Below are positions 12,871-23,674 of a DNA stretch of 64,000 nt, piece after piece. This DNA comes from Plazaster borealis (Eukaryota; Echinodermata; Asteroidea; Forcipulatida; Labidiasteridae). Within the stretch, counting starts at the first letter, position 1. Every line of letters begins with the position of its first letter. Under the pieces are notes generated by a model that ran no database searches, was not told where the DNA came from, and was given only the letters and a program-made list of their open reading frames with translations. The DNA lies in the NCBI GenBank assembly GCA_021014325.1, contig CM037462.1:15768135-15832134 (forward strand), written 5' to 3'. The position numbers and the translations under genes are program-made.

Positions 12871-12922
12871 GGTTGTCGGAACATAGGGGTGTATGTTCCG
12901 ACACCCCTATGTTCCGACAACC
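12871..12922. repeat. Perfect 22-bp inverted repeat, 8-bp loop
   Basis: The arms 12871-12892 and 12901-12922 are exact reverse complements (GGTTGTCGGAACATAGGGGT plus two bases). The loop repeats part of the arm (ATGTTCCG). A related word, TTCCGACAACCCC, stands 25 bp to the left. This suggests a small hairpin element or a recent foldback. Confidence 0.85.
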
Positions 12923-13242
12923 TTGCACCGCGTTTACACTTGATCCAGCTAGGAGGATCAAAGTAGGATCGGATCCTGCAAGGGCAATCAAGCTGATCTG
13001 TTAAATAATATCACGTGCGCGCAAGTCACACTCTGTGAATTTTAGTAGCAGACACGATGTACAACCGCTTTGAAATTTGGAACAGCGGTCATGCAACAAT
13101 CTGATTTTTTTTCGGGGGGGAACCACCCCCTCACCCCTCCCCCATGAAGCATTTCTTGCCACGCCACTTGTCGTCTCATTCCGCACGTGATAAGTCGCTA
13201 ATAATCGTGTTGAGTACACGATAAAGAATAATGCAATGGTGG

Positions 13243-13373
13243 CGACTCAGTCTTAAACGGACATGAAAACTGGCAGGGTCGTGGCCGTGCGATAAAGGAT
13301 TCAGCCGAAAGCGACGTCCTTTATCGCACAGCCTTAAAAGGTCAAGTTTAAACGGCCGCTTAAGACTGAATCA
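13243..13373. mobile_element. Short nested inverted-repeat element
   Basis: An outer pair, GACTCAGTCTTAA and TTAAGACTGAATC, encloses an inner pair, GTGCGATAAAGGA and TCCTTTATCGCAC. The structure resembles a MITE, but only one copy is seen. Confidence 0.5.
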
Positions 13374-13571
13374 CTACTCATTCACGAATACCCTTTTTGC
13401 TAAAAAGCGTAAAATTAAAGGAAAAACCAGTAGGCATAACTGAACTTTTCTTCATATAAAACAATTCAATTCCTGTCCTCAGGCAGTTTCGCTAACGGTC
13501 ACATTGCATGCGACTCTCAACGGTTGTGCGTACAATATATTTTACATTGATTGCCGTATATAGGCCTATGT

Positions 13572-14135
13572 ATTGAATAACGAAAAGCAAATACTAAATA
13601 ATAGGCAAAAAGAAGACAAAATAAATTTGCGCGATATATAAAACAAATGAAATAATTTATGCGCAACAAAGAAAACAAATGAAGTGCGCACAATAAACAA
13701 AACAAATGAAAAAGCGCGCAATAAAGAGAACAAATTAAATGTTTGCAATAAAGAAAGCAATGAAATATGCGCAATAAAGAAAATAAATGAAGTGTGCGCG
13801 TAATAAAGAAACCGAATGAAATGCGCGCAATAAAGAAAACAAATTAAATGTGTACAATAAAGAAACCGAGTGAAATGCACGCAATAAAGAAAACAAATTA
13901 AATGTGCACAATAAAGAAAACAAATTAAATGTGTACAATAAAGAAACCGAGTGAAATGCGCGCAATAAAGAAAACAAATTAAATGTGCGCAATAAAAAAA
14001 CCAAATGAAATTTGCGCAATAAAGAAAACAAATTAAATGTTCGTAATAAAGAAAAGAAATGAAATGTGCACAATAAAGAACCCTGTTGAATATGCGCAAT
14101 AAAGAAACACAATGAAATGCGCGCATTTAAGAAAA
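13572..14135. repeat. 27-bp minisatellite, about 20 units
   Basis: The unit is close to ATGTGCGCAATAAAGAAAAC plus AAATTAA. Because 27 is divisible by 3, long minus-strand frames stay open (up to 186 codons of Phe/Leu/Cys-rich repeat). This is low-complexity DNA rather than a gene. Confidence 0.92.
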
Positions 14136-14477
14136 TTGATGCCATAAGCCATACTGTCCTCCAAACTAACTTGAACCACGAGTTCATAATAATTCACCAC
14201 AGGCCTAAACTGATATCCTGAGCTTATGTATAGAAATACTTCATAGCCACCTTCATATTTTGACTACAAAGCAATTGCTATTACCTTCTATTCATGAATA
14301 CATGCAAGAACATTATTTATATTTATAGTGGAGGTATTTTGTTACGCTTATAGGTTCCGGTGACTACGCAAAGCATTACCAATACAGGATGTAACCAAAT
14401 ACTGTAAGATGGGTCCAGTATATTAAAGTGTCTAATAAGAGGCACCTCGCATATTGGGTTTTACAGACATAGTCATC

Positions 14478-14838
14478 AGTAGCCTATGGGGGGTATGTGC
14501 CCCCTAATTGATGTCCGATTACCCGAATAAAAGTTACATTTTACGAGCTTTCATTTTACGAGCTTTCAGTGTTTTTAAAACTAGTTTTGAAAAATAGTTT
14601 TCTATTTATACACAGACAGCACAATATTTGTTTTTACCCCCACGTCAGACTATCTTATAACAGATAGTAGATGACATAACAAGAATGCTAAAAGGGGCTT
14701 GTTTAAAGACTAACTGCAAACGCGAACTACAGTTTTAATTGGCCAGAAGTGCCCCCTAGAAACAAAATGGTGCACCTCCTTGTGCCCCCTATCATTTTAC
14801 CCTTAGTTTCGGTGTTGATGGTCATCCTTTGCGTCTAT
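14478..14838 (-). mobile_element. Interspersed repeat (family M), longer copy
   Basis: On the minus strand it shares GGGGGCACAAGGAGGTGCACC and GGGGGCACTTCTGGCCAA with the fragment at 39831-39975. The TATGGGGGG and CCCCCTATC ends could be inverted termini. No coding content. Confidence 0.6.
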
Positions 14839-15064
14839 AGCCTATGACTAGGCAACAAATCCCATAATGAATGAGAGCACGATAACCACTTTAGATTTTA
14901 TTCAAGGAATTAATAATTAAACATCGATGTGTCACTGTATTGCGTTTATACAAGCATCGAGACTATCAAACATGCAGTTATCAGCTCTTAGAAATTGATT
15001 GTGCAAAGAAGAAAACTACATTTAGGATCGGTGCATAGCTTCTAATGACCATCAATAGGCATAC

Positions 15065-15281
15065 ACTCTTAAAAGTGCCCAGTCAGATTTGACCAACAAA
15101 AAGGTCTGGGATGAGCACGACTCGTCACCGGGTCAGCGTGACCCGTTTGAGGGTCAATACTACTAGAAACCCGAGTCAGCAAAGTGTTTTTGACTATGCA
15201 ATATATTGACCCCGAACAGGTCATGCTGACCCGGAATGGTCCATTATTACATGTTATTTCTGACCCTTTATTTTTTAGAGT
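15065..15281. mobile_element. GGGTCA/TGACCC element (family G)
   Basis: The termini ACTCTTAAAA and TTTTTTAGAGT are inverted. The interior is made of short inverted GGGTCA...TGACCC motifs such as CCGGGTCAGCGTGACCCG. It resembles the copies at 36541, 40370 and 20909. Confidence 0.75.
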
Positions 15282-15944
15282 CAGCAATAATTGATGGCCA
15301 TCATACTCATTATAAAGCAAAGTTTACTGCGTGTGTTGCCCCAATACGCGTATTCATCACTTCCGAACACTCATTAGTCTAAATTAGTGACGTCATTAAT
15401 ACGTGAATGTTGAGGGGTTGCAGGAAAGAGGTCCGACTTGCACAACTTCTCTCTCTGGTTCGTTTCATAGTGACCTTTCGATTTATAAAGTTGTGGGACA
15501 ACAATATTTTGTTACAGAAATGAATGACTTTGTGATCATTGATCTTCTCAGAAGATATAATAGCCCTAAAGGTATCATCGCCGATTAACAATATACCTTG
15601 TCCCTTTTTATAAATGCTTTGACTTAATGAGACTGCCACACCTGGATAAGTGGCGATCGTGATTAAGAGTTCAAGACTGTTTTCTCAGAAACTCCAACGC
15701 AACATCCTTTGTGGTCAAACCCACCTTATGAAAATGAAAGGGAATTGAAATGAGGCATCAATGGTGCCATGAATAAATAAAGGGACACCTGTACATCATG
15801 GTGTATCAGTTACAATCTCATTGTAAGATGGCTGTAGAGTTAAGTGTGCTGCAGTGACACATCGCTGAAGTGTGAGAAAACAATGATTGCAATGATGCGA
15901 ATCGACTGATATGATATTTGTAGGTTGAGGTCATATTGTACCAT
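15282..15944. other. Unique DNA between elements
   Basis: Opposed short frames at 15379-15639 are not gene-like. Confidence 0.4.
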
Positions 15945-16420
15945 ACCAAACAAGATGATTGTGGTAGGAGAGAGGGGGTGGTGGGTGGGAGTGAGGAAGA
16001 GAGTGAGTGAGATTGGAGGACCGCTTGCAAGAGGAGGTGTGATTGTGTGAGGAATATTGATGATGGCTTTATGTATCCCAACTCAACGCAGAATGCTATG
16101 AAATCTCCCAGTCGCTTTGGTCATACACCAAACAAGATGGTTGTGGCGGGAGGGAGGGAGGCAGAGCTTTGTATTTAAGAGAGTTGCGACATAGAGGGAC
16201 CAGTTTTCTTCGGTCACGTATGGTTGCTGGACGCCACGTTTGGTCCAAATGCAGCACAACCCTATGGGCAGACTAGTCTTGCACCCAAGTTGTCACAAGA
16301 GAGAGGTAGTGAGGGTGGAGGACTGCCTGCAAGAGGAGGTGTGCTTCCTATAATGAAGAATAATGATGATGGCTTTATTGCTGGCATGTATCCCCAACTC
16401 AACGCCAGATGAAATCTCTC
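15945..16420. repeat. Direct duplication of a ~170-bp segment, second copy interrupted
   Basis: Copy 1 (about 15945-16115) and copy 2 (about 16118-16420) share CACCAAACAAGATGGTTGTGG, GCAAGAGGAGGTGTG, GATGATGGCTTTAT and CCCAACTCAACGC. Copy 2 carries a family I element fragment at 16162-16285. Confidence 0.8.
16162..16285 (-). mobile_element. Family I inverted-repeat element, truncated
   Basis: Begins CAGAGCTTTGTATTTAAGAG and GAGTTGCGACATAGAGGGAC, matching one end of the complete element at 63751-63951 in reverse. It ends after the interior word GGCAGACTAGTC. The second terminal repeat is absent. Confidence 0.75.
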
Positions 16421-17859
16421 ATCCAGTCTCTTTAAAAACACACAATCGAAGCCAAGTTTAACGAGCAAACTGGACCTACAATCAGTGGCAACTAATAACT
16501 AAGCCTACACATTGTAATTATTCCGGCGAGCTAAATGTTAGATGTCAAATTACACTACTCATCTAAAGGGCATCTGTAGCCAACAGTCATAAAGAAAACG
16601 CGATGTTTACAGCAATCAAAACAATTGTCTACATCTTCTTGAAGATATTTTCTCTTCTGTGGGTCTTAAAAATGTCACTTTATCTCAAGAGGCTGGTTGT
16701 TGTGGGGGGGGGGGTTCGGTATGACCCCGGATTTGTAAACAAACGCATTTGGGTTAGGTCTCCATACAGCTGAGCAGGCTGAATGAAGTGTCTCAGACAA
16801 GTGAATTATTTGCGTTGATATGATGATCCCCTATACAGAAAATGAAATTATTGGATAAAGAATTTAACTAATAGTTATTAACTTATCTGTGATTTTGTGC
16901 TGTCAGCTACAGTAGGGGTATCATTGCGCAGGGTTTATGTAATCGGTATGTTACTTGATTTACTGAATGTGTTTTTCAAAATAGTTTTAATACAGGTTAA
17001 CCACAAAAGATGTTTTAATTGCAAAAACTAAACAAATCCTACTTATTTTATTCAATCTCGTCGGGGAAGGGGAACACATTGGGGGAGGGGGAGGCAACAT
17101 GGGGCATGGGGGTGGTTTACCACTTCCTTCAATCATCGCATCAACAACGAACTTGTGTATAAACTCAATAAATGCGAAGCTCTCCGTTTTATAAATTCAC
17201 TCAGAGGAAACCATACCGCAGATGAGCCACAGGTAGCCACGAAAATGAGAGTCATCTGCCTGCTGACGCAAATCGAGGATCTTTCACAAGAACACCCCCT
17301 CCTCGGACACGCAAACATCCAGTTAATTGGCCTGACCTTTAATTGGCCTGACCTTTAATTGGCCTGACCTTCCAGGCCAAGATGTTGTGTCTCCATCCAG
17401 CGTTTTCCCTTGGCAGTGCTCCACTGGACAAATGATAGTTAAAACACATGGGACCGCAGTCAACCTTTTGTCCTTGTGGTCCGGCTGGCTAAGTTAAGTG
17501 TAGACAACGGTCCTTATTTCATTTGAAATGTTGACCAGTGAAAAAGGGTGATGGACTATTATAGTAAAATAACAAGCTAACTGGTCCTGCTGACCAGTCA
17601 CTAAAAAAACGGCAAGCCCTGTACATCCCTCAGACAAATAGCTCCTTATCTCTTATGAGATAACATGGGCATTATCCGGGAGGAGATATTTTGTATTAAC
17701 CTTTTTTAATAACCAATATTGTCCAAATTGTGATTGCAGATAAATAAATGCATGGGTAGAAATAGTGATCTGACTTTTTCATGTGGTCTTGGGCCCCCAT
17801 GAGTCCAATGTCTGGTGCCCATAGTCACACGTGGGCTTTTTCTGCAGTATGAACTAACA
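16421..17859. other. Unique DNA with short local repeats
   Basis: An 11-G run occurs near 16703. TTTAATTGGCCTGACC is repeated three times in tandem at about 17324-17371. No gene seen. Confidence 0.5.
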
Positions 17860-17990
17860 TGGGAACTATTTTCCTCTTGTATAGAACTCCCCCCTAAAGC
17901 CCTCAAAAGAATTCCTGAGATTCAAAGCACACAATGAAGACACAATAGGGGGTAGGCCTACACCATGCCCCATATCGAGCACCAATTGAA
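17860..17990 (+). mobile_element. Interspersed repeat (family K), uninterrupted copy
   Basis: Shares GGGAACTATTTTCCTCTTGT, CACACAATGAAGACACAATA and ATGCCCCATATCGAGCACCA with the other two copies. It shows the sequence of the family without a later insertion. Confidence 0.6.
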
Positions 17991-18527
17991 AAGGCAAGAC
18001 TCAACCTAATACATTATAGATACTTGACACCAACTGTTTTTATCACTTAGCACCGTCTACACTCGCTATAACAATAAAGTGACGTATTGTCGTCACTCAA
18101 AAGCTACACACATCATTGTCAAATTCATCTTTCATGATACTTTAAACCAGAGACCAAACGATTCAACTCACTAAGTAACTGCTGTCCTGAAATCAATATT
18201 ATTGACTTAAAAAATGAAAAATATACAATGACAGTGAATATCACATAAAAGATTGCTGGATAATAGTAAAGAATAGGCTGGATCCAGGGTCGTATATAGC
18301 TGCTACCAGGGAGTCGCCATTTCCCCCAAGGAGTTTAGCCCACACAGTCTCCTTCCTACCTGATTCGATACAAATACTGCTTGGCTAGAAATCAGTGCGG
18401 GCTTTCTTATGGTAAAAGTGGTTTAGTCAAAATGCCATCATCATTATCATGGTTATGACTCAATGCATGCAGGTACAGGTGAATTACATTCAAAGATGTA
18501 ATATAATTAATGAACAAGAATAATGTC

Positions 18528-18835
18528 ATATTATTTGGTTTTTATCCATACTCCGATGTGTGTAAAGCACTGTTGAACTCGGTACTTTCCCGAGTCCTGT
18601 GAAAAAAACCTCCACAGGCGTATTACTCGGCTGGGATTCGAGCCCACGACCTTTGCCATTCTATAATAGAGCTGATGTCTTACCACCGAGATTGCCCCGG
18701 TAGCTAGAGCCAGTACGATTCCTATATTTTAGCAACGGGTACCTCAAGTTAATTTACCCGAGACCTGGAAAGTACTGAGTATACAGTGCTTTATACACAT
18801 CGGTGTACGGGTAAAACCAAATAATATTCCTTATC
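18528..18835. mobile_element. Inverted-repeat element carrying a tRNA-like sequence (family R)
   Basis: Terminal inverted repeats of about 55-60 bp start TATTATTTGGTTTT and include GATGTGT.TAAAGCACTG and GTACTTTCC. Between them, on the minus strand (about 18612-18702), lies a tRNA-like segment with A-box-like GGTGGTAAGACA and B-box GGCTCGAATCCC. It is not a functional tRNA: no clean cloverleaf can be drawn. Confidence 0.75.
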
Positions 18836-19035
18836 CCCAATGCAACATCTGTTAAGAACAATATCCCCAACATGAAGTATGATTTATAAAATTATACAAA
18901 CGGCTGAGACGAGACTACTGCACTTCAATTGCTTCTGCATCTCACTTGGTGACAGGAGGACGACGAGGGGAATGGGGAGGAAAAGGTGGGAAGAGAACAT
19001 CAAAGGGTGGACAGGACTAGTATGTCAACTCACAA

Positions 19036-19447
19036 AGGGCAGTAGTGGAGGACAGAGAGGCAGGGATGAAGATTGTTACAAACAAAGGGCAATGGGGGAC
19101 AGGGAGGCATGGAGAAAGATTGTTACAAACAGAGGGCAGTGGAGGACAGAGAGGCATGGAGAAAGATTGTTACAAACAGAGGGCAGTGGAGGACAGAGAG
19201 GCAAGGAGACAGATTGCTAAAAACAGAGGGCAGAGGAGGACAGAGAGGCACGGAGAAAGATTGTTAGGAACAGAGGGCAGTGGAGGACAGAGAAGCATGG
19301 AGAAAGATTGTTACAAACAGAGGGCAGTAGAGGGCAGAGAGGCACGGAGAAAGATTGTTAGGAACAGAGGGCAGTGGAGAACAGAGAGGCATGGAAATAG
19401 ATTCTTACAAACAGAGGGCAGTGGAGGACAGAGAGGCATGGAAATAG
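19036..19447. repeat. 47-bp minisatellite, about 9 units
   Basis: The unit includes GGGCAGTGGAGGACAGAGAG and GCATGGAGAAAGATTGTTAC. Since 47 is not divisible by 3, all three plus-strand frames read through as shifted versions of the same peptide, so the open frames here are artefacts. Confidence 0.92.
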
Positions 19448-19680
19448 ATTGCTGTGAAGTCATCAGTGGTGACCTAACGACCCCTGAGGTTAAGAGTGAG
19501 ACGGCGATGAATGACAAAGAAACAATGTCGGGTTAGCCTCTACGATACTGACTGTAAATCAGTATGCAAATATGCAAATAATGTGCGTTTCCATTCTCAA
19601 TCGACTAAGGTCGCTTCGTAAGACTGAATATTTCTCCAGTTGGTGTGATTGACAGTTTGAAGTATAGTCAGTCTATTGCT

Positions 19681-20020
19681 TTAAAGGCACTGAACACGTT
19701 TGGTAATTGTCAGAGACCAGTATCCTCACTTGGTGTATCCCAACATATGCATAAAATAACAAGCCTGTGAAAATTATTATTATTATTATTATTATTATTA
19801 CAAATTTGTGTGCTTTCAGATAGGAATAATAGGCTTCTTGCAAGAAGTCTTTTGTTATTTTAGTGAGAAATTACCTCTTTCTCAAAAACTACGTTACTTC
19901 AGAGGGAGTCGTTTCTCACAATGTTTTATACTATCAACAGCTCTCCGTTGCTCGTTACCAAGTAAGGTTTTATGCTAATATATATTTTGAGTAATTACCA
20001 AACGTGTACGGTGCCTTTAA
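19681..20020 (+). mobile_element. TTAA-1 family element with (ATT)n replacement
   Basis: Both ends are intact and flanked by TTAA. An ATT run at about 19774-19800 replaces roughly 60 bp of the left arm just after CCTGTGAAAAT. The central palindrome is degraded. Its right TTAA is shared with the next element. Confidence 0.88.
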
Positions 20021-20400
20021 AGGTATTTTACAGGATTGGTAAGGATGAAAAACACCATTGATTAATTCTAGTCTGAAAGCTTACTGATTATGAAGTTCAT
20101 ACCAGCACCATTTTTTCTGTTAAATATTTCCCTCTGAAAGGAAGTCAAATTCGAGAAAACTGTATCTGAAAACCTTCATGAACGCAACAGCTAATTGCAG
20201 TTGTTATACAACCAAAATCGGGACAATGACATGCTGAAAATTGGGCGTGGTTTTTCACTATTTTCTCCCGACTCACACAACGGATTAAGCCCAAATTTTC
20301 GCAGGTTTGTTATTTCATGTATATATGGTTGATCACACAAACCATGAACACTATCTGCGACTATTTTGTCAGCTCTACCAATCCTGTATAATACCTTTAA
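20017..20400 (-). mobile_element. TTAA-3 family element abutting the preceding TTAA-1
   Basis: Bounded by TTAA-AGGTATTTTACAG and ATACCT-TTAA. The TTAA at 20017-20020 serves both elements. Confidence 0.88.
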
Positions 20401-21016
20401 AGTGGATTTGTTTTTGAGTACACATGATACTGGTGTGGGGCAGCTGTATGAGAAAAATCAATACACGGCGAATGAATAAACGTCACAAGAAAAACCTAAG
20501 AACTATGAATTCCGACCCATTCGTACTACGGGGACGTAACACAAAAGGTCTACACTATTATGTGATAATATAACGTGTGGGTGTTCACAACCAAACACCG
20601 AATCTGCCAATCTATGAATTGTATTTAAAATATTAACAATCAGTCATATCAATTGATGTATCAAGAGGTTCGTTTCCAGAGATCTCGATTTACTAAAATC
20701 GATTTTAATATTCTTTGTCCGTATACAATTTACGTTGCTTTACCACATAGAATGATATGACCTATTATTTAGCGAACTTTTTGTATACTTGTTTTTTTAA
20801 TCCTCAAGAAGTGATTTTCAAACCACTCGAAGATGCACCACCAGTTTTTGTCGATTTGATCGGACGGTTAATAACAGCGGTTTTGAGGGCAATTCGATAC
20901 ACTTGATCCAAAACCTCCCGGGTCAGACTTGACCCGGTTCCGGTTCTGAGAGGGCCTGACCCATTTCTGGGTCAGTATGACCCAGAATCTGTGTCAAAAA
21001 AATGACACAGAAACGG

Positions 21017-21470
21017 GTTAAATGCACTGGGGCCGATTTCACAAAGAGATAAGACTAGCATTGGCTAGGACTAGTCCTAAGTTAGGAAAGGCTTTGTGAA
21101 ATCGACCCCTGGACACGTTTGGTAATTACTCAAAATATATATTAGCATAAAAACTAACTTGGTAACGAGCAACGGAGAGCTGTTGATAGTGTAAAACATT
21201 GTGAGAAACGACTCCCTCTGAAGTAACGTAGTTTTTGAGAAAGCGGTAATTTCTCACTAAAATATTTGAATCTGAAAAAGACTTCAGGCCTGCAGCCATC
21301 TGAAAGCACACAAATTTGTGCTACAAGGTTGTTTTTTTCTTATTTTCTTGCAACTTCGATGACCAATTGAGCCCAAATTTTCACAGGTTTGTTATTTTAT
21401 GCATAATTTTTGGATGCACACCAAGTGAGGATACATGGTCTTTGACAATTACAAAACGTGTCCAGTTAAA
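21017..21470 (-). mobile_element. TTAA-1 family element inserted in family G
   Basis: Flanked by a clear TTAA direct repeat (CGGG-TTAA and TTAA-ACTG). Its left terminal repeat, reading ATGCACTGG then ACACGTTTGG, is itself split by a small hairpin element at 21029-21110. Confidence 0.85.
21029..21110. mobile_element. 82-bp hairpin element inside the TTAA-1 terminus
   Basis: The ends GGGGCCGATTTCACAAAG and CTTTGTGAAATCGACCCC are inverted. The middle is palindromic (GGACTAGTCC, with TTGGCTAGG before and CCTAAGTTAGG after). It resembles in style the GGGGCCCAATTTCAT element at 53458. Confidence 0.8.
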
Positions 21471-21561
21471 CTGACGCAGAATCCGAGTTATAATCCCATT
21501 TGTTAAACCAGTTTCCGGGGTCAGCCTGGCACAGAAATGGGTCAGGCCCCCTTGGGACCCG

Positions 21562-21802
21562 GAATCCGGGTCAGGTCGGACCCGCGGAATCCGGGTCAGT
21601 TCGGACCCGGAATCCGGGTCAGGTCGGACCAGCGGAATCCGGGTCAGTTCGGACCCGGAATCCGGGTCAGGTCGGACCCGGAATCCGGGTCAGGTCGGAC
21701 CCGTGGAATCCGGGTCAGTTCGGACCCGGAATCCGGGTCAGGTCGGACCCGCGGAATCCGGGTCAGGTCGGACCCGCGAAATCCGGGTCAGGTCGGACCC
21801 GG
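21562..21802. repeat. 23-25-bp minisatellite derived from family G motifs, ~10 units
   Basis: The unit is GAATCCGGGTCAG followed by GT or TT, CGGACCCG and an optional CG. Some 23- and 25-bp forms alternate. Each unit holds an inverted GGGTCNNNTCGGACCC-type pair. Long plus-strand frames rich in Gly/Pro/Arg are artefacts of this array. Confidence 0.9.
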
Positions 21803-21820
21803 GCGTTTTTTGTGGACTGA

Positions 21821-23169
21821 ATGCATAATCAATAAAGTTGGTGTTGTAGTCACGCAGAACTCGCCATGGTACGTTTACACGTAACTTAATATTATTCTAC
21901 AAACATTCACGGGGTCTAAGGACACAATAAGAATTAAGTGCAAATAAAAAAATAAAATTTATATCTTTCATTGTACGTGGACTTCAGGATTTAAAATTTA
22001 AAAAAATATATTTCAAATGGCAACTCCTTTTATTTGTTTTATTCGTTGAACTGTGAAATTACTTGGTTTAATGATTGTTCAGGGGTTTTTTCTTTTTCTT
22101 TTTATCCCAAACACGTACGTGTGAAACTTAAGCTTGCAGTGGATTCGAATGTCAATATTACACATTATGAATGACACAACCCAGACAATGTGAACATCAA
22201 AATGAACATTTTACTCCGAATCGCCCAGAAATGCTTTGTCAAAACGTTACCGAAGCCCAAATACGGTAAGCATTAGTAAACAAAGGTACCAAAAGGTTTA
22301 TTTGTATTTTTGGGACACTATATAGGAGTGGCTATATGCTTTGGATACGCTATTGTGACGTCGCCTTGGTACGCTGGGTGCAAAGGCAGTTTCGTATTAC
22401 CCGCACACAATACGAGTCCTACTTCGATGTCACTGTCTGACGTACATTGAACTGATCAGGCTACTCAGTCCAAATACATCTACGTAATTAATGGCAACTT
22501 GTTATATTATCGTAAAATAACTAACTAAAATAGTTTGGTTTGGGGGTGTTTTTGTTTTATTTTATAACAATACGTTATTTCGGCATTTCCGATATTGGAT
22601 AGACCGCTGGGATTACATAGGATATTTTTGCAAGCATACAAATCTTGGGCGAGATTTCATAAATGATTTAACGTATGTAATAATTAAAATAATAATAATG
22701 ACAAGTACTTATATAGCGCCAAAATCTGTCTAAAAAGACGCTCAAGGCGCTTTACAGAAGATAAGATGTAAAACAAGAAGCCAATAAAAACACACCGAAA
22801 ATTATAAAACGACTGTAATCAGAAACAGGATTGCGTAATCCCCTTAAAAACATGAAACTACTAATAAATGAAAGGAGTCCTAAAAACGAAGAATATAAAA
22901 CTGATAACCAAACAGCAATACACTTCATGCATGCAGACAAAGCACAATATACAAATAATAAACATCATAAAACAAATTTAAACGGAAAAATTAAAAAAGA
23001 TAAATTTGCCTAGTCTAAACAAAAGTACTTAAATAAATAAACAGAAAAACAATGACCGAAAAAAAGATCAAATGACAAACAAAATCATCCGATTGTTAGT
23101 TTCTTATTGTGTCTATAGAGAGGAGTTGGTGCGAGTAAGATTCACGTGACAATCATGTGACAATCCTTC
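21821..23169. other. Mostly unique AT-rich DNA
   Basis: Apart from the fragment at 22690 nothing is recognised. Confidence 0.4.
22690..22775 (+). mobile_element. Retroelement-like tail repeat fragment
   Basis: Contains AAGTACTTATATAGCGCC and CTCAAGGCGCTTTACAG, a short inverted pair GGCGCT/AGCGCC. This motif is common at repeat ends in marine invertebrates (from memory). The boundaries are uncertain. Confidence 0.4.
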
Positions 23170-23511
23170 TTAAAGGCCCTGTACACTATTGTAAAGATCG
23201 AAAAACACTAATGTTCACAGATTCACACACAACTTACATGATTAAAAGTAAGTAATGGTTGAAAGGGTTCCTTAAAATATTTCTGCCTAAAATGCTATCG
23301 TTTCTGAGAAATGAGTAAAACAATAGTTTTTTCACGCGCGATATTTTGAAAAAACAGAAAACACATAAGGTCTCTTTTCACTATTTTCTCGTGATCTCGA
23401 TGACCAATTAAGCTCAAACTTTCACAGGTTTGTTTGTTCATGCATATGTTGAATCACACAAAATGTGGACACTGATTTTGAGCTGTTACCAAAAGTGCAC
23501 AATACCTTTAA
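23170..23511 (+). mobile_element. TTAA-2 family element
   Basis: Bounded by TTAA-AGGCCCTGTACAC and ATACCT-TTAA. The centre has lost one arm of the palindrome (TTTTTTCACGCGCGATATT). Confidence 0.88.
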
Positions 23512-23674
23512 ACCCTAACGGTCCTAAATCCTCCAAAATTCTATTCAGGAACTTATCTGGTTTTGTGCAAATTGCTTATCACTGGATGTATACCAATCAG
23601 AGTCCAATTTATATTTGGCTGGATTTGGTTTCCGTAGAGTGGATATTCAGGGGAGTCTGCAGCAAAAGGGGGTT

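Larger units (their letters stand above)
20909..21820. mobile_element. Family G element expanded by insertions and a minisatellite
   Basis: The left end near 20909 (ACTTGATCCAAAACC then CCGGGTCAG) and the right end near 21820 (GGGCGTTTTTTGTGGACT) are imperfectly inverted. The interior has GGGTCA/TGACCC motifs, a TTAA-1 element at 21017-21470 and a GAATCCGGGTCAG repeat array at 21562-21802. Confidence 0.7.

Noticed and set aside
13566..14187. Minus-strand frames of 150-186 codons that look like a Phe/Leu/Cys-rich membrane protein
   Set aside because: They are entirely made of a 27-bp tandem repeat, and three overlapping frames give shifted versions.
18612..18702. Possible tRNA gene on the minus strand
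   Set aside because: It has a B-box and an A-box-like word but no complete cloverleaf, and it is embedded in an inverted-repeat element.
18879..19536. Plus-strand frames up to 163 codons rich in Gly, Arg and Glu
   Set aside because: A product of the 47-bp minisatellite, with several frames equally open.
21500..21884. Gly/Pro/Arg repeat frames of 106-115 codons resembling a collagen-like protein
   Set aside because: They translate a transposon-derived minisatellite. The frames differ and have no splice or start support.
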